DNA of 64,000 bases from Chaenocephalus aceratus (lineage: Eukaryota > Chordata > Actinopteri > Perciformes > Channichthyidae). The notes beneath the pieces were generated by a model. That model searched no databases. It was not told the origin of the DNA and saw only the letters and a list, made by a program, of their open reading frames with translations. The position numbers were made by a program, and so were the translations under genes. The DNA is taken from assembly GCA_023974075.1 (NCBI GenBank), contig JAMFTG010000183.1:1-64000 (forward strand), written 5' to 3'. Positions 11,042 to 24,009 of this stretch are shown here, piece by piece. Numbering within the stretch: position 1 is the stretch's first letter; every line of letters begins with the position of its first letter.

Positions 11042-12711
11042 CTATTTGAGTTTACAAAACTCAGCAGTGTTTCCAGAAGTCTTATAAAGCAAAACTCCAG
11101 CATGCAGCGGCTGAGTGAACGTGGTCTGCACTCTGTGGAGGAGAGTCATGGTTTCAGAGACGCTGTAGAAGGACAGAACACCTGGGGGGTATACTGCGAA
11201 GCAGGATTTTCGCTTAGCTGGCTAAATTCAGGGCAAACTCCGGCTTTCCGGTCATCCGAAGCTGGTTCTCTTTTTAGCAGGCTAGATCTCCATGGTAATA
11301 TATGCTAAGCAGCTAACCTGGTCGGGACCAGGTTAGGTTGCAGGCTAAGAGCTCAACTCAGTGAAAGCACCGCCTGCTGACCAATCAGAGCTCAGTGTGC
11401 GGAGTTTAAAGCGATCAAGTCATATTACAGGAGAAAGGAAATACAGAAAAACTGCCGTCGCAGGAAAGACGGCCGGCAAAAATCACCGACTGTGTGAACG
11501 TGAACATTAATAGAATATCACCTCCATCTTCAGAGCAATCTGACTATTATAACATTAGCGCTAAGAAAGCTTACTTAAATATCTGCCACAACATAAGTAA
11601 CAGATCAGAGTAACATTAAGTACAGTCCGCGGCATATCACTTCATAATGTATCACATATCTCCTTATCTGAGTCAGCTGAGCCGTATCTGGCCGTGCAAC
11701 ACTCACAGTGTCACATACTGTATGCAGAAGTATTATTTTAAGCAACACATTAAGTTGACGAAACACTTGAGACAAATGTAATTGAAGTCAGATCGTGTTT
11801 TAGACGGGGCAGTGATATCATAAACCTGTTAATGTACGCATTCAAACACTTTTTCTTTTGCCAGCTGTATTCACCTTGCAGGTGCAGCTCTGTGGCTTTG
11901 ATCCTGGATCAAGTGTTTAATTCATGGATGTTTAAAATGTAACTTCTTCATTTTTGACTAGTATTAAAGTTCACTTTTCATTCAGGAATTTTGACGCTGC
12001 GCTGTCAGTACGCTTCTCCATGTTTGTGATTGGTCGAATGCTCCAGATACCACCCCTTTCATGTGAACGCGCACCTAACTAGATAGGACACGGCTGGCTT
12101 GAGCGATCCACTTGATAACCAGCGTCGTAGTACAGTTTAGCGAGAGCGCGTATGTTTTGGATTAGGCCAACCGGCTAACTCAAACATATCCAGGTTAGGT
12201 TGAACCAGCTTCGTAGCATAGGCCCCTGCTCTGTGATCCAGTACACTCCTACTCTGGAGGACGGAGGACCTGAGACGGGAGTGCTGATACTGTTGTAACA
12301 AAATAAATAACTGTTTTTGGGACACACTAAGGACCAAGAGTTGTCATTGAGTCCAAATCCACTTCCCAAATCTGCTCTGCTGATATTCTTGTATGCGACT
12401 GCTACATAAACTCCTCCCCCTCTCCGCTCCACCTCCCAGTAACAACGTCCAGTCAGACTCTCTCTACTCAGGACCTGAGAACATGCAGTGAATCTGTCTG
12501 GGTGACGAGAATAAGACTGACGTTGTCTGATGCGTGTTGCTTTTCTGCTCCCCTCAGATAATAACAGCCGTGTGTGTGCTGTGTTTGGATCCAGAGTGAT
12601 CTCCTGTGAATATGTGAAGAACCCAGCTCTGGAGGCGGGCTCTGCTGCTGACGGTAAAACCTCCACTTCAGTCGGTGAGACGTGTGTCCATTCCTCTCTC
12701 AGGACGTCCTG
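11042..12711 (-). pseudogene. truncated TRIM16/25-like pseudogene (B30.2 domain only), inverted duplicate
   Basis: The minus strand encodes the last part of the coiled-coil linker and most of PRY-SPRY ([20 protein letters not shown]..., [39 protein letters not shown]), nearly identical to the gene at 41933-43589. RING, B-boxes and coiled coil are absent. The copy stops at 12711, where an unrelated repeat begins. A missing C in the VGVY-DHRA region causes a frameshift, and a 1.04-kb inverted-repeat element (11186-12226) splits the SPRY domain. The remaining C-terminus and stop (TAG at 11042-11044) follow the insertion. It cannot make a functional ligase. Confidence 0.9.
11186..12226. mobile_element. 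~1.04-kb TIR element inserted in the TRIM pseudogene
   Basis: The left end GGGGTATACTGCGAAGCAGG and the right end (complement GGGGCCTATGCTACGAAGCT) form imperfect inverted repeats. Comparison with the uninterrupted copy near 43455 shows the insertion falls in AGAGCAGGTGTTCTG and suggests a short duplication of up to CAGG. There is no transposase-like frame, so it is a MITE-like element; the superfamily was not determined. Confidence 0.8.
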
Positions 12712-13105
12712 CAACACACTCTCACTCCCTAAGCGTCCAATAGCGACGTTTGGTCAGTGTCCGTGGCGTCCAATTGTGACGCTCCTAGGCTCCTTCAGCG
12801 TCATAAAGGGACGCAAATAGCTTTCAACTGATTGCAATGTCTTCCCATCTGCGTCGGGATTTGACGCTCATGGAAGCACGGCATTCGTTTATGTCGGCTG
12901 CCCTTAAAGGTAATGTGAGCGTCCATTCCCAGGAGTAAAGGATGGCAGAAGACACTACACTACCCAGAATCCCCAGCTATCGTTTGGACTACACCATGTG
13001 CTCTTGACAAACCCTGATAGTCCTCAAGCTCTGTGATTGGAGAGTGTGCTCCGAGGGTTAAGCCGATTCTCGAACAGCACTTGAAATGGGATGGAACCAC
13101 GGCAG
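12712..13105 (+). repeat. GCGTC-rich dispersed repeat, copy 1
   Basis: This begins CAACACACTCTCACTCCCTA and shares almost its whole length with 26043-26428 (+); it is also largely matched in reverse by 14925-15463. It is rich in spaced GCGTC/GACGC words. It directly abuts the broken TRIM copy. The family is unidentified. Confidence 0.85.
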
Positions 13106-14924
13106 ACTGTCCAAAACTGGATTTGAACGGGTCCACCGCGTCCCCCCTCCCCCACCCCGTCCCCAGAACTACACATGCTGGCTATTCTGTTTCGCAACAT
13201 GTTCTCTATGGCACGTCTCTACTGGGAGTTGTAGTTTTAAAAGACGTTTTCGTATTTCCCATAATAAGAAGTTGCCAGTATTAAACTGTGTACATCCCTG
13301 GAGGTTTAGGGGACAGGAAACACTCACATTTAAAACATATAATTAATAAATGGTGCCCATTATGGGCAGTATTAATATATATACCCACATGCCAGCTAAG
13401 GTCAGAAGAGCTTTATTTAACAGCTGGTCTTATGTGTGTGACCCCTGTGATAACATTACATTACATTAATTGATAAGCCTGAAACATGCACTTGTCAAGG
13501 TTCAGAGGCACATTTTGCAAACATGGCAGTAGCCATCGATCAGCTTAAGATAAGATATACTTTATTGATCCCAAGTTGGAACATTTGCGTTACATCAGCA
13601 TGTGTAACAGTTAAATATGCAGTTGTGTTTATTTGAAAATCATTTAGTATAATCACACAAATTCTGTGTTTTATATTCAACAATTCTGTGTTCTTTATTT
13701 ATTGATTGTTCAATACTTGACAAGGCCGCAGATGAAATATCTACATACATCTCATAAGAGTATAATACATTATGTATAATATCAGTTAAAATAAGTGCTT
13801 CAACATAGTTAACATTGCTGGAGGTATGCACAAATATTGATAGATGTCTTGTAATGCACTATTGAGGAACCTGCAACCCAAGTTTTTCATTCAGTGCAGA
13901 ACTACACCACAGTTGTGTAGGCCTATATGATATGTCAATAAACCTTAGAAAATCTTGAAATCTTGAAAGGGATGTGCAAAATAGTCATTACATACAGTCT
14001 TTAATTAACAATTAGTAGAGAATAACGAGTAATGAATATACTTTATAGGGATCGTATTAATATCTAATAATAAAAATAATTAAATTCAATAACATGCTTT
14101 AACCACCAGGTGTCCCTTTATATCAGCTGTGCACCTTTATGGTGTAAATACAGCCTATCTACCAATTGGATCAAATATAAAAGTGAGCCGAATTAGTGTT
14201 GATACTGCAAGGAGACGTATTGTGCGAAAAGAAATGTAAGATGTTGTTTAATGGCTGATATATTTATGATCCACGTCACGTTTTCAGTTCCTCATGTTTG
14301 TCTTCTCATCAGGGCTCTATAAATACAGAACTACGGCAGATATGTAATATGTAATGCAGCCGAACCGTGTATTACAATGCCGTTATGTGATGACTTTCAA
14401 AGAGAAAAGCAAGCACACTCGGAATAAGGTATTATTATTATTTTGGTCTGTTTCCGGTATTTGTTAATGACGATGTGCTCTGAGATGTGAGACTGGAATT
14501 GCACAGGGGGGAAATAACGTAGGCTATCTTTAGATGCAGATTTTGTTAAACTAATATGTTTAGGCTGTGGACCAACACTATACATTGACGGGGAAGGGGG
14601 GGTAGCAATAAAGATAACACCATTAAACAGTTACACAACATAACAGAAATAATATCGATAGCAGCGTCCCTAGCAACCACCTTGGTAACAATGAAAACGT
14701 CGCGATTTCCTGTAATTTCTTCGTAATAACTAGCAAACTAAAGATCATGTACATCCACTGCACACATAATCTGAAATAACAACTCATATTTCTCGCATCA
14801 AATGACATCAAAACGCATTTTAATGGCCAAACTAACTTTAAAATAGGCATTTTACACCCAGAATAAAACGAAGTTCGGCCATGTTTTCTTTTTCTGCAGG
14901 GAGACATTTGAAGATCACGTGACA
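13106..14924. other. no recognisable gene, between inverted repeat copies 1 and 2
   Basis: This AT-rich sequence has a LINE-tail-like word (ACTTTATTGATCCCAAG near 13558). I see no transposase motif. Because copies 1 and 2 face each other, the 12712-15463 interval could be one 2.75-kb inverted-repeat element. However, copy 2 has about 180 bp that copies 1 and 3 lack, so independent insertions are equally possible. Confidence 0.4.
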
Positions 14925-15463
14925 GAGACGCCAGCCATCGGAATGAATGGTGAAAAAAACGGGGTTTGTCAAACAGAGCACATGGTGTAGGCCAAACGAT
15001 AGCTGGGGATTCTGGGTAGTGTAGTGTCTTCTGCCATCCTTTACTCAGAAAACATATTTGTTTCTCCGAATCGAAGGGGAAAAATACAAAAGCATTGCAC
15101 ACAATTTAAACCAATCAATGTTGTGTAATTAACAAGGATAATCTGGTGTTTTTTAGTCGATGAGTAGTGCAGATATCACTGTAAAATCAATCGACAGTAA
15201 GAGGAGTACTTACTTCCGGGTGTAAAATTCTCCGTTATCCAATGGGAATGGACGCTCACATTGCCTTTAAAGGCAGCCGGCATAAACGAATGCCGTGCTT
15301 CCATGAGCGTCAAATCCCGACGCAGATGGGAATACATTGCAATCAGTTGAAAGCTATTTGCGTCCCTTTATGACGCTGAAGGAGCCTAGGAGCGTCACAA
15401 TTGGACGCCACGGACACTGACCAAACGTCGCTATTGGACGCTTAGGGAGTGAGAGTGTGTTGG
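14925..15463 (-). repeat. GCGTC-rich dispersed repeat, copy 2 (inverted)
   Basis: The minus strand repeats copy 1, from the CAACACACTCTCACTCCCTA start near 15463 to the GACAAACCC region near 14965. About 180 bp (roughly 15052-15230) are present here but absent from copies 1 and 3. The sequence outside it (15464-15585) matches, in reverse, the text on both sides of the L2 at 24.0-25.9 kb. Confidence 0.85.
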
Positions 15464-15856
15464 CAGCACAGGCAGTATGAGAAAAATAAAGAGCTTTTTG
15501 AACATTAAAGCATGGAGACATGTCACAGTAGAGACATTATATACTGATATGAACCTGGAAAGGAACATAATGTGGCCCCTTTAATTGTAATGTCTACCAG
15601 CTTCGAAATGTGTTTGTAAATGTTTTCGCCATGTCTCTGCATGAACCGCCTGAAACATGCCGTGTCTGGATGTGACATGTGAAAAGGAACGCAGTAAAGA
15701 GGAGAGCGGAAGAGTGAGTGACCTTCTGTTTCAGGTTATTCCCACTAAAAATCCCTCGTTGTCGAGGTTACCCTTATAATGTTGAGTCTGCACCACTGGT
15801 GGCTTTTTTAACGAGTCATGCCGGGACAAAGCCGCGCCGCTGCAGAGGCTTTGTGG

Positions 15857-17524
<1,668 letters not shown>

Positions 17525-17532
17525 CTTTGTGG

Positions 17533-18470
17533 TCCTGGCTGTCAGATGAACTTCATTACATAAAGTGTTTATTGAGCTGCCAGCCTGCTAACATTCAGGT
17601 GGAATTTATGTCCACAAAAAGCACACAGACACTTTCGAGTACATAATCTTTTTTTTTTGGGCCTAGGGGGTGAAAATAAAAATGTAATCCGGTAAAACCG
17701 CGTCCAGACAGAGGTCACAGACCAAACCAGAGTGTGTGTGAGACTGCATGTGTGTGTGTACACATGGTTTCGGTTATTTGCAGGTCAAAATGCTTTTTCC
17801 AAACAAAAAAAATCTTTGAGCTCAATTAAAGAAATGACAACAGATTAAACCACTGATCTCCGGGATACAGGAACTTACAATATTTATAAACCAGACTACA
17901 GACAATGTGGGTTAAAACTGAGACATGTTAAGACGTATTTTTAGGGAGTTCAAAAGCACAGCGACTTCTGTAGCTTGACAAAATGTAAAGAAAGATGTGT
18001 CATCTATTGACATCCAAGTAAAGACTGAATCAGATTTAAGCTGGCAATAAAGATCAAGAAAAAACTCTAATAAAAAACTAAATTAAATAAAAAACTAAAA
18101 TATGAGGCAAAATACCATACAGGCTTATATGTATTTCTTATTTGTAACTGACACCAACTAATTTAACTAAATGTGCATTATGATATTCTACATGCAGTAG
18201 TTACAATAATCATATGTGGGGTCATTTAGATGCCGGGTAGTAATAAAATAAATAATAACAGAATTATGATGTTAATATGTATTTTATGTTTACTTTTCAC
18301 ATCTGTGATACCGACTCATTTCCTGTGTGCAGGCAATTCTCAAAAATGAGTCATGAACATGATGAAAAAAAATGTTGGGAATATATTTTTGCTTTTATTT
18401 TTTCACACGTGATTCCAAATTATTTTCTTAAAATAATGTGTTAAGCCAAGTTTCACAAAAGTCTTAAACA
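17533..18470. other. AT-rich intergenic DNA, no gene seen
   Basis: No exon-like or transposon-end pattern was recognised in this stretch. Confidence 0.4.
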
Positions 18471-18479
18471 TGATATTAA

Positions 18480-18560
18480 TATTAATAATAGTAATACATT
18501 TTATTTCAAAGCGCCTTTCAAATCACACAATGACACATTACAATGACATAGTTTGGAAAC
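18480..18560 (-). repeat. L2-type LINE 3' tail fragment
   Basis: TAATAATAGTAATACATTTT followed by ATTTCAAAGCGCCTTTC matches the tail structure of the L2 copies at 39127 and 50585: an ATT-rich tail, then the CAAAGCGC 3' UTR. Confidence 0.5.
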
Positions 18561-18996
18561 ATTAACAACAATTCACTCAATATTCTCCCCCCTTCTTGAT
18601 CCCCCGTCCCTCAGTTCCTTCCTCCCTTGCTAACTACTTTGAGAAGAAGATAAATTACACCACCTGTTCATCTTCCTCACACCCTTCTTACTTCTTTATC
18701 CCCCCTCCCTCCAAAAAAGATTCTTTAAATGCTACTTTCTTGTTCAAACTGACAATTGTGATCATTTTTAACATATGCAAGTTAGCATAGATGGCAGTTT
18801 CTATGTGCTTGACCCTACCGGACATTTCTACATTTTCACAATGGGGTTCATTATGCTGGCAACTACACTATTACATGCAAGAAAATAATTACCAACTTAA
18901 GAAAGTACATTTTTTTGACATTACCAAATTAAGAAAATTGGTAAGTTCGGGAAAAACCCGGAGCTCCCGGTGTTAACCCTTTCCTGACACTAATAG

Positions 18997-20985
18997 CTAA
19001 AGATGAAGATCTGCTGTTATGTGCCGCCTCGTCTCCTTGCCTCCCGGGCTCTCCTCTCCACTGCCTTTGTGATCTTTCGGAGGTCTTCCAGAAGGTTCTC
19101 CCCCTCCTGTGTCGTGGCGCTGTTTCCGGCTCTCAGGGAATCGTACAAACCGAGCATGTCTGTGAGAGTTTTGATCTGATCTTGTTGCTCTTGATTCTGG
19201 CTTTGGAGAGTCCTGGTTTCTTCCTGAACGGCGCTGATCTTCCCCTGCAGAGTGTGTTCGCTTCCGCATTTTTTTCTGCACGTCGTTCAGATGTTTGCGC
19301 AGATTGTTATTCTGCTTTGAGGCAACTTTTTTCAATGCCTTCATCGATTTGTACTCAGCTTCAAACTCATCTTGAGCTCTGAGCTTGTCTTGAAAAAACG
19401 TGATGTCCTCCGCTGCCTTTTCAATCTCTGTCTGCAGAGTGTCCTTCTGTCCCTTCTGAATTGTGTATTTTTGCTGCCAATCAGATTGACTTAGACATTT
19501 TTCCTGGACTTCAGCGAGAGTTTTACTCAGCGCGCTTTTCTCTGCCTGGAGGGGTTCCTCAGAGGCTTCAAGGTGTTCAAACTCTCCCTTAAAGTGTAGT
19601 CTCATCCTGATCTGCTCGTTGACGTCATTGATGCTCTGTTGCAAAGATACATTTCCCCCCTGCAGTACATCCACACGGTCGGATGCTTCTCTGTGCAAGG
19701 CCTCCAAGATCTTAAGACCCTCTTGCTGTTTGTTAAGATCCTGGAGTTGTTGTTGCAGGGTGACTTTCTCGCTGCTCATGGCATCTATAGATGTTCTCAT
19801 CGCCTCGTAGTCTTCGTGCAAACCTTGTTTATTTTGGACTGCTTTGGTCAAATCCTCAATCCTATTCCGCAACAGGTTATTCTTTTGCGAGAAGGCCTCT
19901 TTCTGAACTAGTTCTTCCTGATAAGACTCTTCTAAATCTTCCAAAACCTGGAGCTTCTCTTTGAGCGTTGAGGCTTCCTGTTGCAGGGTGTCATTTTGAA
20001 GACACATGGCTTGTTTTGATTTTTTCATTTCGTCCAATTTCTCCTGTGCGGCATTTTCCTTTTGAAGCTCTTGGCATAAATCTTTGATATTTTCTCTCAA
20101 AGCCTCATTTTGCTGGAGGATGGAGTCGGTCTCAGCGTTGGCGAGATTGAATGATTCCTTCAAACCTTTGAGTGGCAGAAGCCTCTTTTCAAGCTGGACC
20201 TTTTCTCTCTGTAAGGCCTCATTTTGACGGCGCTCTTCTTTCTTTGAGGCGTTCATTCTGTCCAGCATCTCTTGGATTACGATCTCATTCTCAAGCTCGT
20301 TGTGCATTTTCTCAATGTCCTGTCGCAAAGTATAGTTCTGCAGGCAAATCCCCTGTTTCTCTGCCTTTGCTTGGTTGTATTTGTCATCCAGGACCTTGAA
20401 AATAGTTTGTCTTTTCTTAAGTTGAAAAAGTTCTCTTCTCAGGACGTTATTTTCAAATTGAGTTTCCGCTGTTACCCATATTAGTGTTTTTTTTGTTTCC
20501 TCCGAAGCATTAGAATTGATAAGAGCTTCCTGCAACCCTTCAATTTCTTTTTGGAGCTGTGTTTGCCCCGCTAATTCAGCTTGCTGTTGTGCTTTCATCA
20601 CGTCGATTTCCTCCAGCTGTTTTTGCAGGGCAACGCTTTTTACACTTAGTTGTTCACATCGAGCGTGCATTGAGGCAGTTTGCTCCAAGGTCTTTTTAAA
20701 CCGGACTTCAACATCGCTGTTATTTAAGATCCTTTCTCTGAGCGACTTGACCTCTTTCTGAATGAAAGCTAATCTTTGCCTTGCAGTTTGATCCGCTGCC
20801 TGCATGCTGTCATATCTCTCCCCCAAAGACCGAAAGCTGTTGAACTTGTTCTTTATACTGTTAACTTCAAGATGGCAGGACTTTAACTTTCCGTTGATAG
20901 CTTCTAGCGCCTTACTCATGTTATCGTAGTCGCTATTGGTTTCCCATACATCCGAGCAGGAGGCCATGCTTTCTGAAGAAGACAT
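18997..20985 (-). CDS. uncharacterised long coiled-coil protein, intronless, with 3' frameshift
   Basis: From the ATG at 20985 (MSSSESMASCSDVWETNSDY) about 570 residues form an almost continuous coiled coil, rich in Gln, Glu, Lys and Leu, with recurring LQ-E-L and 'QNxxLR/LQ' registers and no membrane segment or enzyme motif. A longer upstream start (21105) adds 40 basic residues without coiled-coil character. After a T7 run (A7 in sense) at 19269-19275 the frame turns into Arg/Ser/Pro/Gly-rich text to 18997. In the neighbouring frame the coiled coil resumes (EHTLQGKISAVQEETRTLQS..., ending RRARREARRRGGT-like basic residues) and stops at TAA 19017-19019. The native protein is therefore probably about 650 residues with one A fewer. 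It could be a structural or golgin-like protein or an old retrogene; no family was recognised. Confidence 0.75.
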   Translation of the reverse strand: MSSSESMASCSDVWETNSDYDNMSKALEAINGKLKSCHLEVNSIKNKFNSFRSLGERYDSMQAADQTARQRLAFIQKEVKSLRERILNNSDVEVRFKKTLEQTASMHARCEQLSVKSVALQKQLEEIDVMKAQQQAELAGQTQLQKEIEGLQEALINSNASEETKKTLIWVTAETQFENNVLRRELFQLKKRQTIFKVLDDKYNQAKAEKQGICLQNYTLRQDIEKMHNELENEIVIQEMLDRMNASKKEERRQNEALQREKVQLEKRLLPLKGLKESFNLANAETDSILQQNEALRENIKDLCQELQKENAAQEKLDEMKKSKQAMCLQNDTLQQEASTLKEKLQVLEDLEESYQEELVQKEAFSQKNNLLRNRIEDLTKAVQNKQGLHEDYEAMRTSIDAMSSEKVTLQQQLQDLNKQQEGLKILEALHREASDRVDVLQGGNVSLQQSINDVNEQIRMRLHFKGEFEHLEASEEPLQAEKSALSKTLAEVQEKCLSQSDWQQKYTIQKGQKDTLQTEIEKAAEDITFFQDKLRAQDEFEAEYKSMKALKKVASKQNNNLRKHLNDVQKKMRKRTHSAGEDQRRSGRNQDSPKPESRATRSDQNSHRHARFVRFPESRKQRHDTGGGEPSGRPPKDHKGSGEESPGGKETRRHITADLHL

Positions 20986-21353
20986 CGTAAGATAGACAGT
21001 ATGCTGGAATCTTAATGGGGAAAAAAGGTATGTTTTGGTCCTAAATTCTAGCTGTGTTGTACGTGTCGACCGATCGCCAAGTCTGTATGGAGTGAAAAGA
21101 ATCATTCGTTTTAGTCCTACTTGTAAACTGGTTGGAATGTCGAAGGGAATTTGAAAGCCAATGGCGCAATGACATCACTCAAGGTTCTAGAATACGATTG
21201 GCTTTTATGAGGTGTTACCCTGGCAACAGTGAAGTAGCCTTTTGGAGGTGTCAAGGCAATGCTTAGACAAATTAAAGATGGCTGCGAACGAAAGCTTTTC
21301 TATTAAATATTCTGTTACGTTTGGACCAATCCGCGGACTTCCTCACACACACA

Positions 21354-22520
21354 CAGGGTCGCCCCTCCCTACAGGCCAATCACGCAGGCTGCATGGGGCC
21401 CCGCCTTGCGCAGGGGGCCCCGCCCAGAGGGCCTCAGCTGCTGTGCGCAGTTCTCCGCTCAGTTCTCCACGCACCCTCCGTGAGAGTGAGAGGTGACAAG
21501 GGGAGCACGTCTGTAACCCGACACCGTTGCAATGAATCGACATCTGACCAATCACGGCTTTGATACGGCCACTAGTGCAGGTGAAGAGATGTCGGTGAAA
21601 AGACAGTTTCAGTCTGGCGCAAGCAAGAGGGAAAAAAACAAAACATGAAGAAACTAGAGCATCACCCGAAGGTGGGTTATTGTATGAGTCAAATTTACAA
21701 CTTGCGAATGTTGTATAAGTCAAATTGCCAATTGCCATATTAAAACATCAGCTGCAATTCACGACATGAAGAAGGCAGTCTCTGCAGAGCATATAGGCTA
21801 ATGGAGATGCAGTTATTTCCAGCATTCTTTATTTAACATTCATTCAAGTATGTGATGCCTTTTATCTGCTAATGTACAGGAGGAAGATAAACTGTCTGTC
21901 TATTGGCTTACATAACAGTTAAAGTTTACAGCCTAAAAAACATGGAGCATTTTTTCCCCTTTCATTAATTTTTATGTCAATTTGCACATTTCATGGTGAT
22001 GCTCAGCCTCTCCCCTTAACTCCTAACAGTCATCATCATGTCAACAACAACACAGAGAAATACTGACAGAAATGTGTGTGTAGTTGTTGATACATTGCTG
22101 ACAGAGGGAACTACGTTTGAATACAGATTTTGAGCATGTCATTAGCATGTTTTGTCTTGACTATATTACAACTATATTATAATAAAATAATATAGTATTT
22201 ATATTATTGAATTGATTATGATTATTAGTAGAAGTAGTTTATTTGCATTAATTATATTTATTTATATTTTAATCTTTTTGAGACTAGTATTTGGCAGGAA
22301 ATGCAGACGTATTCACCTGTAAACGCATACTGAATGACATACATGCACATTTACCTCACTGTATAAAAAAGTAACTGTTGATAATGATAATAAACAGGAA
22401 TTATATTTGCAAAGTAGCCTACTTTGTTTCCGAAAAAAAAATTCTCACTCCTGTCGGTTGGGGTGGGGGCTCATCTCACAATGTCGCTTGGGGGCCCCAA
22501 GTTGGCCAGGGACGGCCCTG
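21354..22520. mobile_element. probable hAT element (CAGGGYCG ends)
   Basis: The left end CAGGGTCGCCCCTCCCTACA and the right end (complement CAGGGCCGTCCCTGGCCAAC) pair imperfectly. The flanks CACACACA (21346-21353) and CGCACGCA (22521-22528) match at 6 of 8 positions, compatible with an old 8-bp duplication inside CA-rich DNA. A fragment with the same terminus lies at 48119-48306. No transposase frame is seen. Confidence 0.55.
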
Positions 22521-22524
22521 CGCA

Positions 22525-22737
<213 letters not shown>

Positions 22738-23925
22738 TTGGCGGGACTTGCGAGGCTCGCTGCTGCGAGGAGCGGGACACTGTGAGCTGGCTCACTGGTG
22801 TGGGGTCGGCGAGACACCGCGGAACTCAGCCTGGGAAGACACAAACTCCCAGCCAGGCTGCGGGTGTGTGTGTGTCTCAGGCTGGGTTTCGCTGTGTCTC
22901 GCTGTCTCGCACAGACGGCCACTGGGCTCACATGGAGGGGGGGGTGCAGGAGATCCAACAAGCCGTTTAGGACAGAGAGTGAATACACATACTATACAGA
23001 GATGCTGTATGAGAAACCAATGTGAGTTTGGAACATTGCACATTATAAATGTATTCTAGTAGACCTCAACAATGGAATTATGATCAGTATAAATGGCCAT
23101 GACACAGGATCTTTAAAATAGTCTATCAAAAGGCCTACAGTTCCCTCTTCTAACCCAGTTTAACTTATACATCTTGACATATTTCAGCTATAAATCACCA
23201 AAACGGCATACAGTGAGGGGTGAAAGTTCACAATGTCAGAGGTAGTAACAGAGCTGTTAGCTGACAGTTGTGATGGCTCATTCCTCTGGTGCATTCCTCT
23301 CGTTCTTTCACTTTTATCCTCAACTCTAAAGAACATGCAACAGAGAGAAATGTTTATGGGCTTAGGGAAAAAATCCTTGCAGACGCTTGTGGTGAAGTCA
23401 GGAAGGATCTTTTTAGTCTGCAGGCCGCAACTGTGAAAAAATCCTTAAGTAAGCAGAGTATATTTTTCGTTAAAAAGAAGGCCACATCATTGCGTCACAA
23501 CTGGTTTTCAGGCTCTACAAATGTCCTTAATAACTTCTTCCCAAACTTTGCCAAATCATGATTGCATTGTGGTGGAGCAGCAACCCTTTTTGTTGGGGGG
23601 GTTAGTGCTATTTGATTATTTCTGCTCTGTTTGTGTGCAATAATCAGGTTGTTCAGTTTTATAAACGAGGCCTGTCTCTGCTAATGAGGCGGATGGAGTG
23701 TGGGAGTGTGGAGGACAGATGTTGATATCTGCGGTGTGCTGGTGGTGAAGGATGTTTGCTACCAGTGTTTGACCAAAATAAGGTTTTGAGGGCCAAGTAA
23801 GGCTGTGACAGAAGCTGCTGGAGGACATGCTGATATTTGTCTTGCAGCGAAATCGTGTTTCATCCAATGTTTTGGTTTAAAAAAAGCCTCTGAAACAACT
23901 TGTACATCAACATGGTGTATCACTG
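22738..23925. other. no gene recognised
   Basis: A GC-richer 200 bp after the microsatellite, then AT-rich DNA. The short open frames show no family resemblance. Confidence 0.4.
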
Positions 23926-24009
23926 GAAACTAAAAAGGACATATTTTGCTCATTTTCAGGTTCATATCTGTATATTGTGCCTCTACTGTGACATGTATTT
24001 CTAATCTTT

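Noticed and set aside
14623..15102. 159-codon open frame on the minus strand
   Set aside because: It overlaps the repeat copy 2 and its divergent interior, shows no domain or splice support, and no homologue is recognised.
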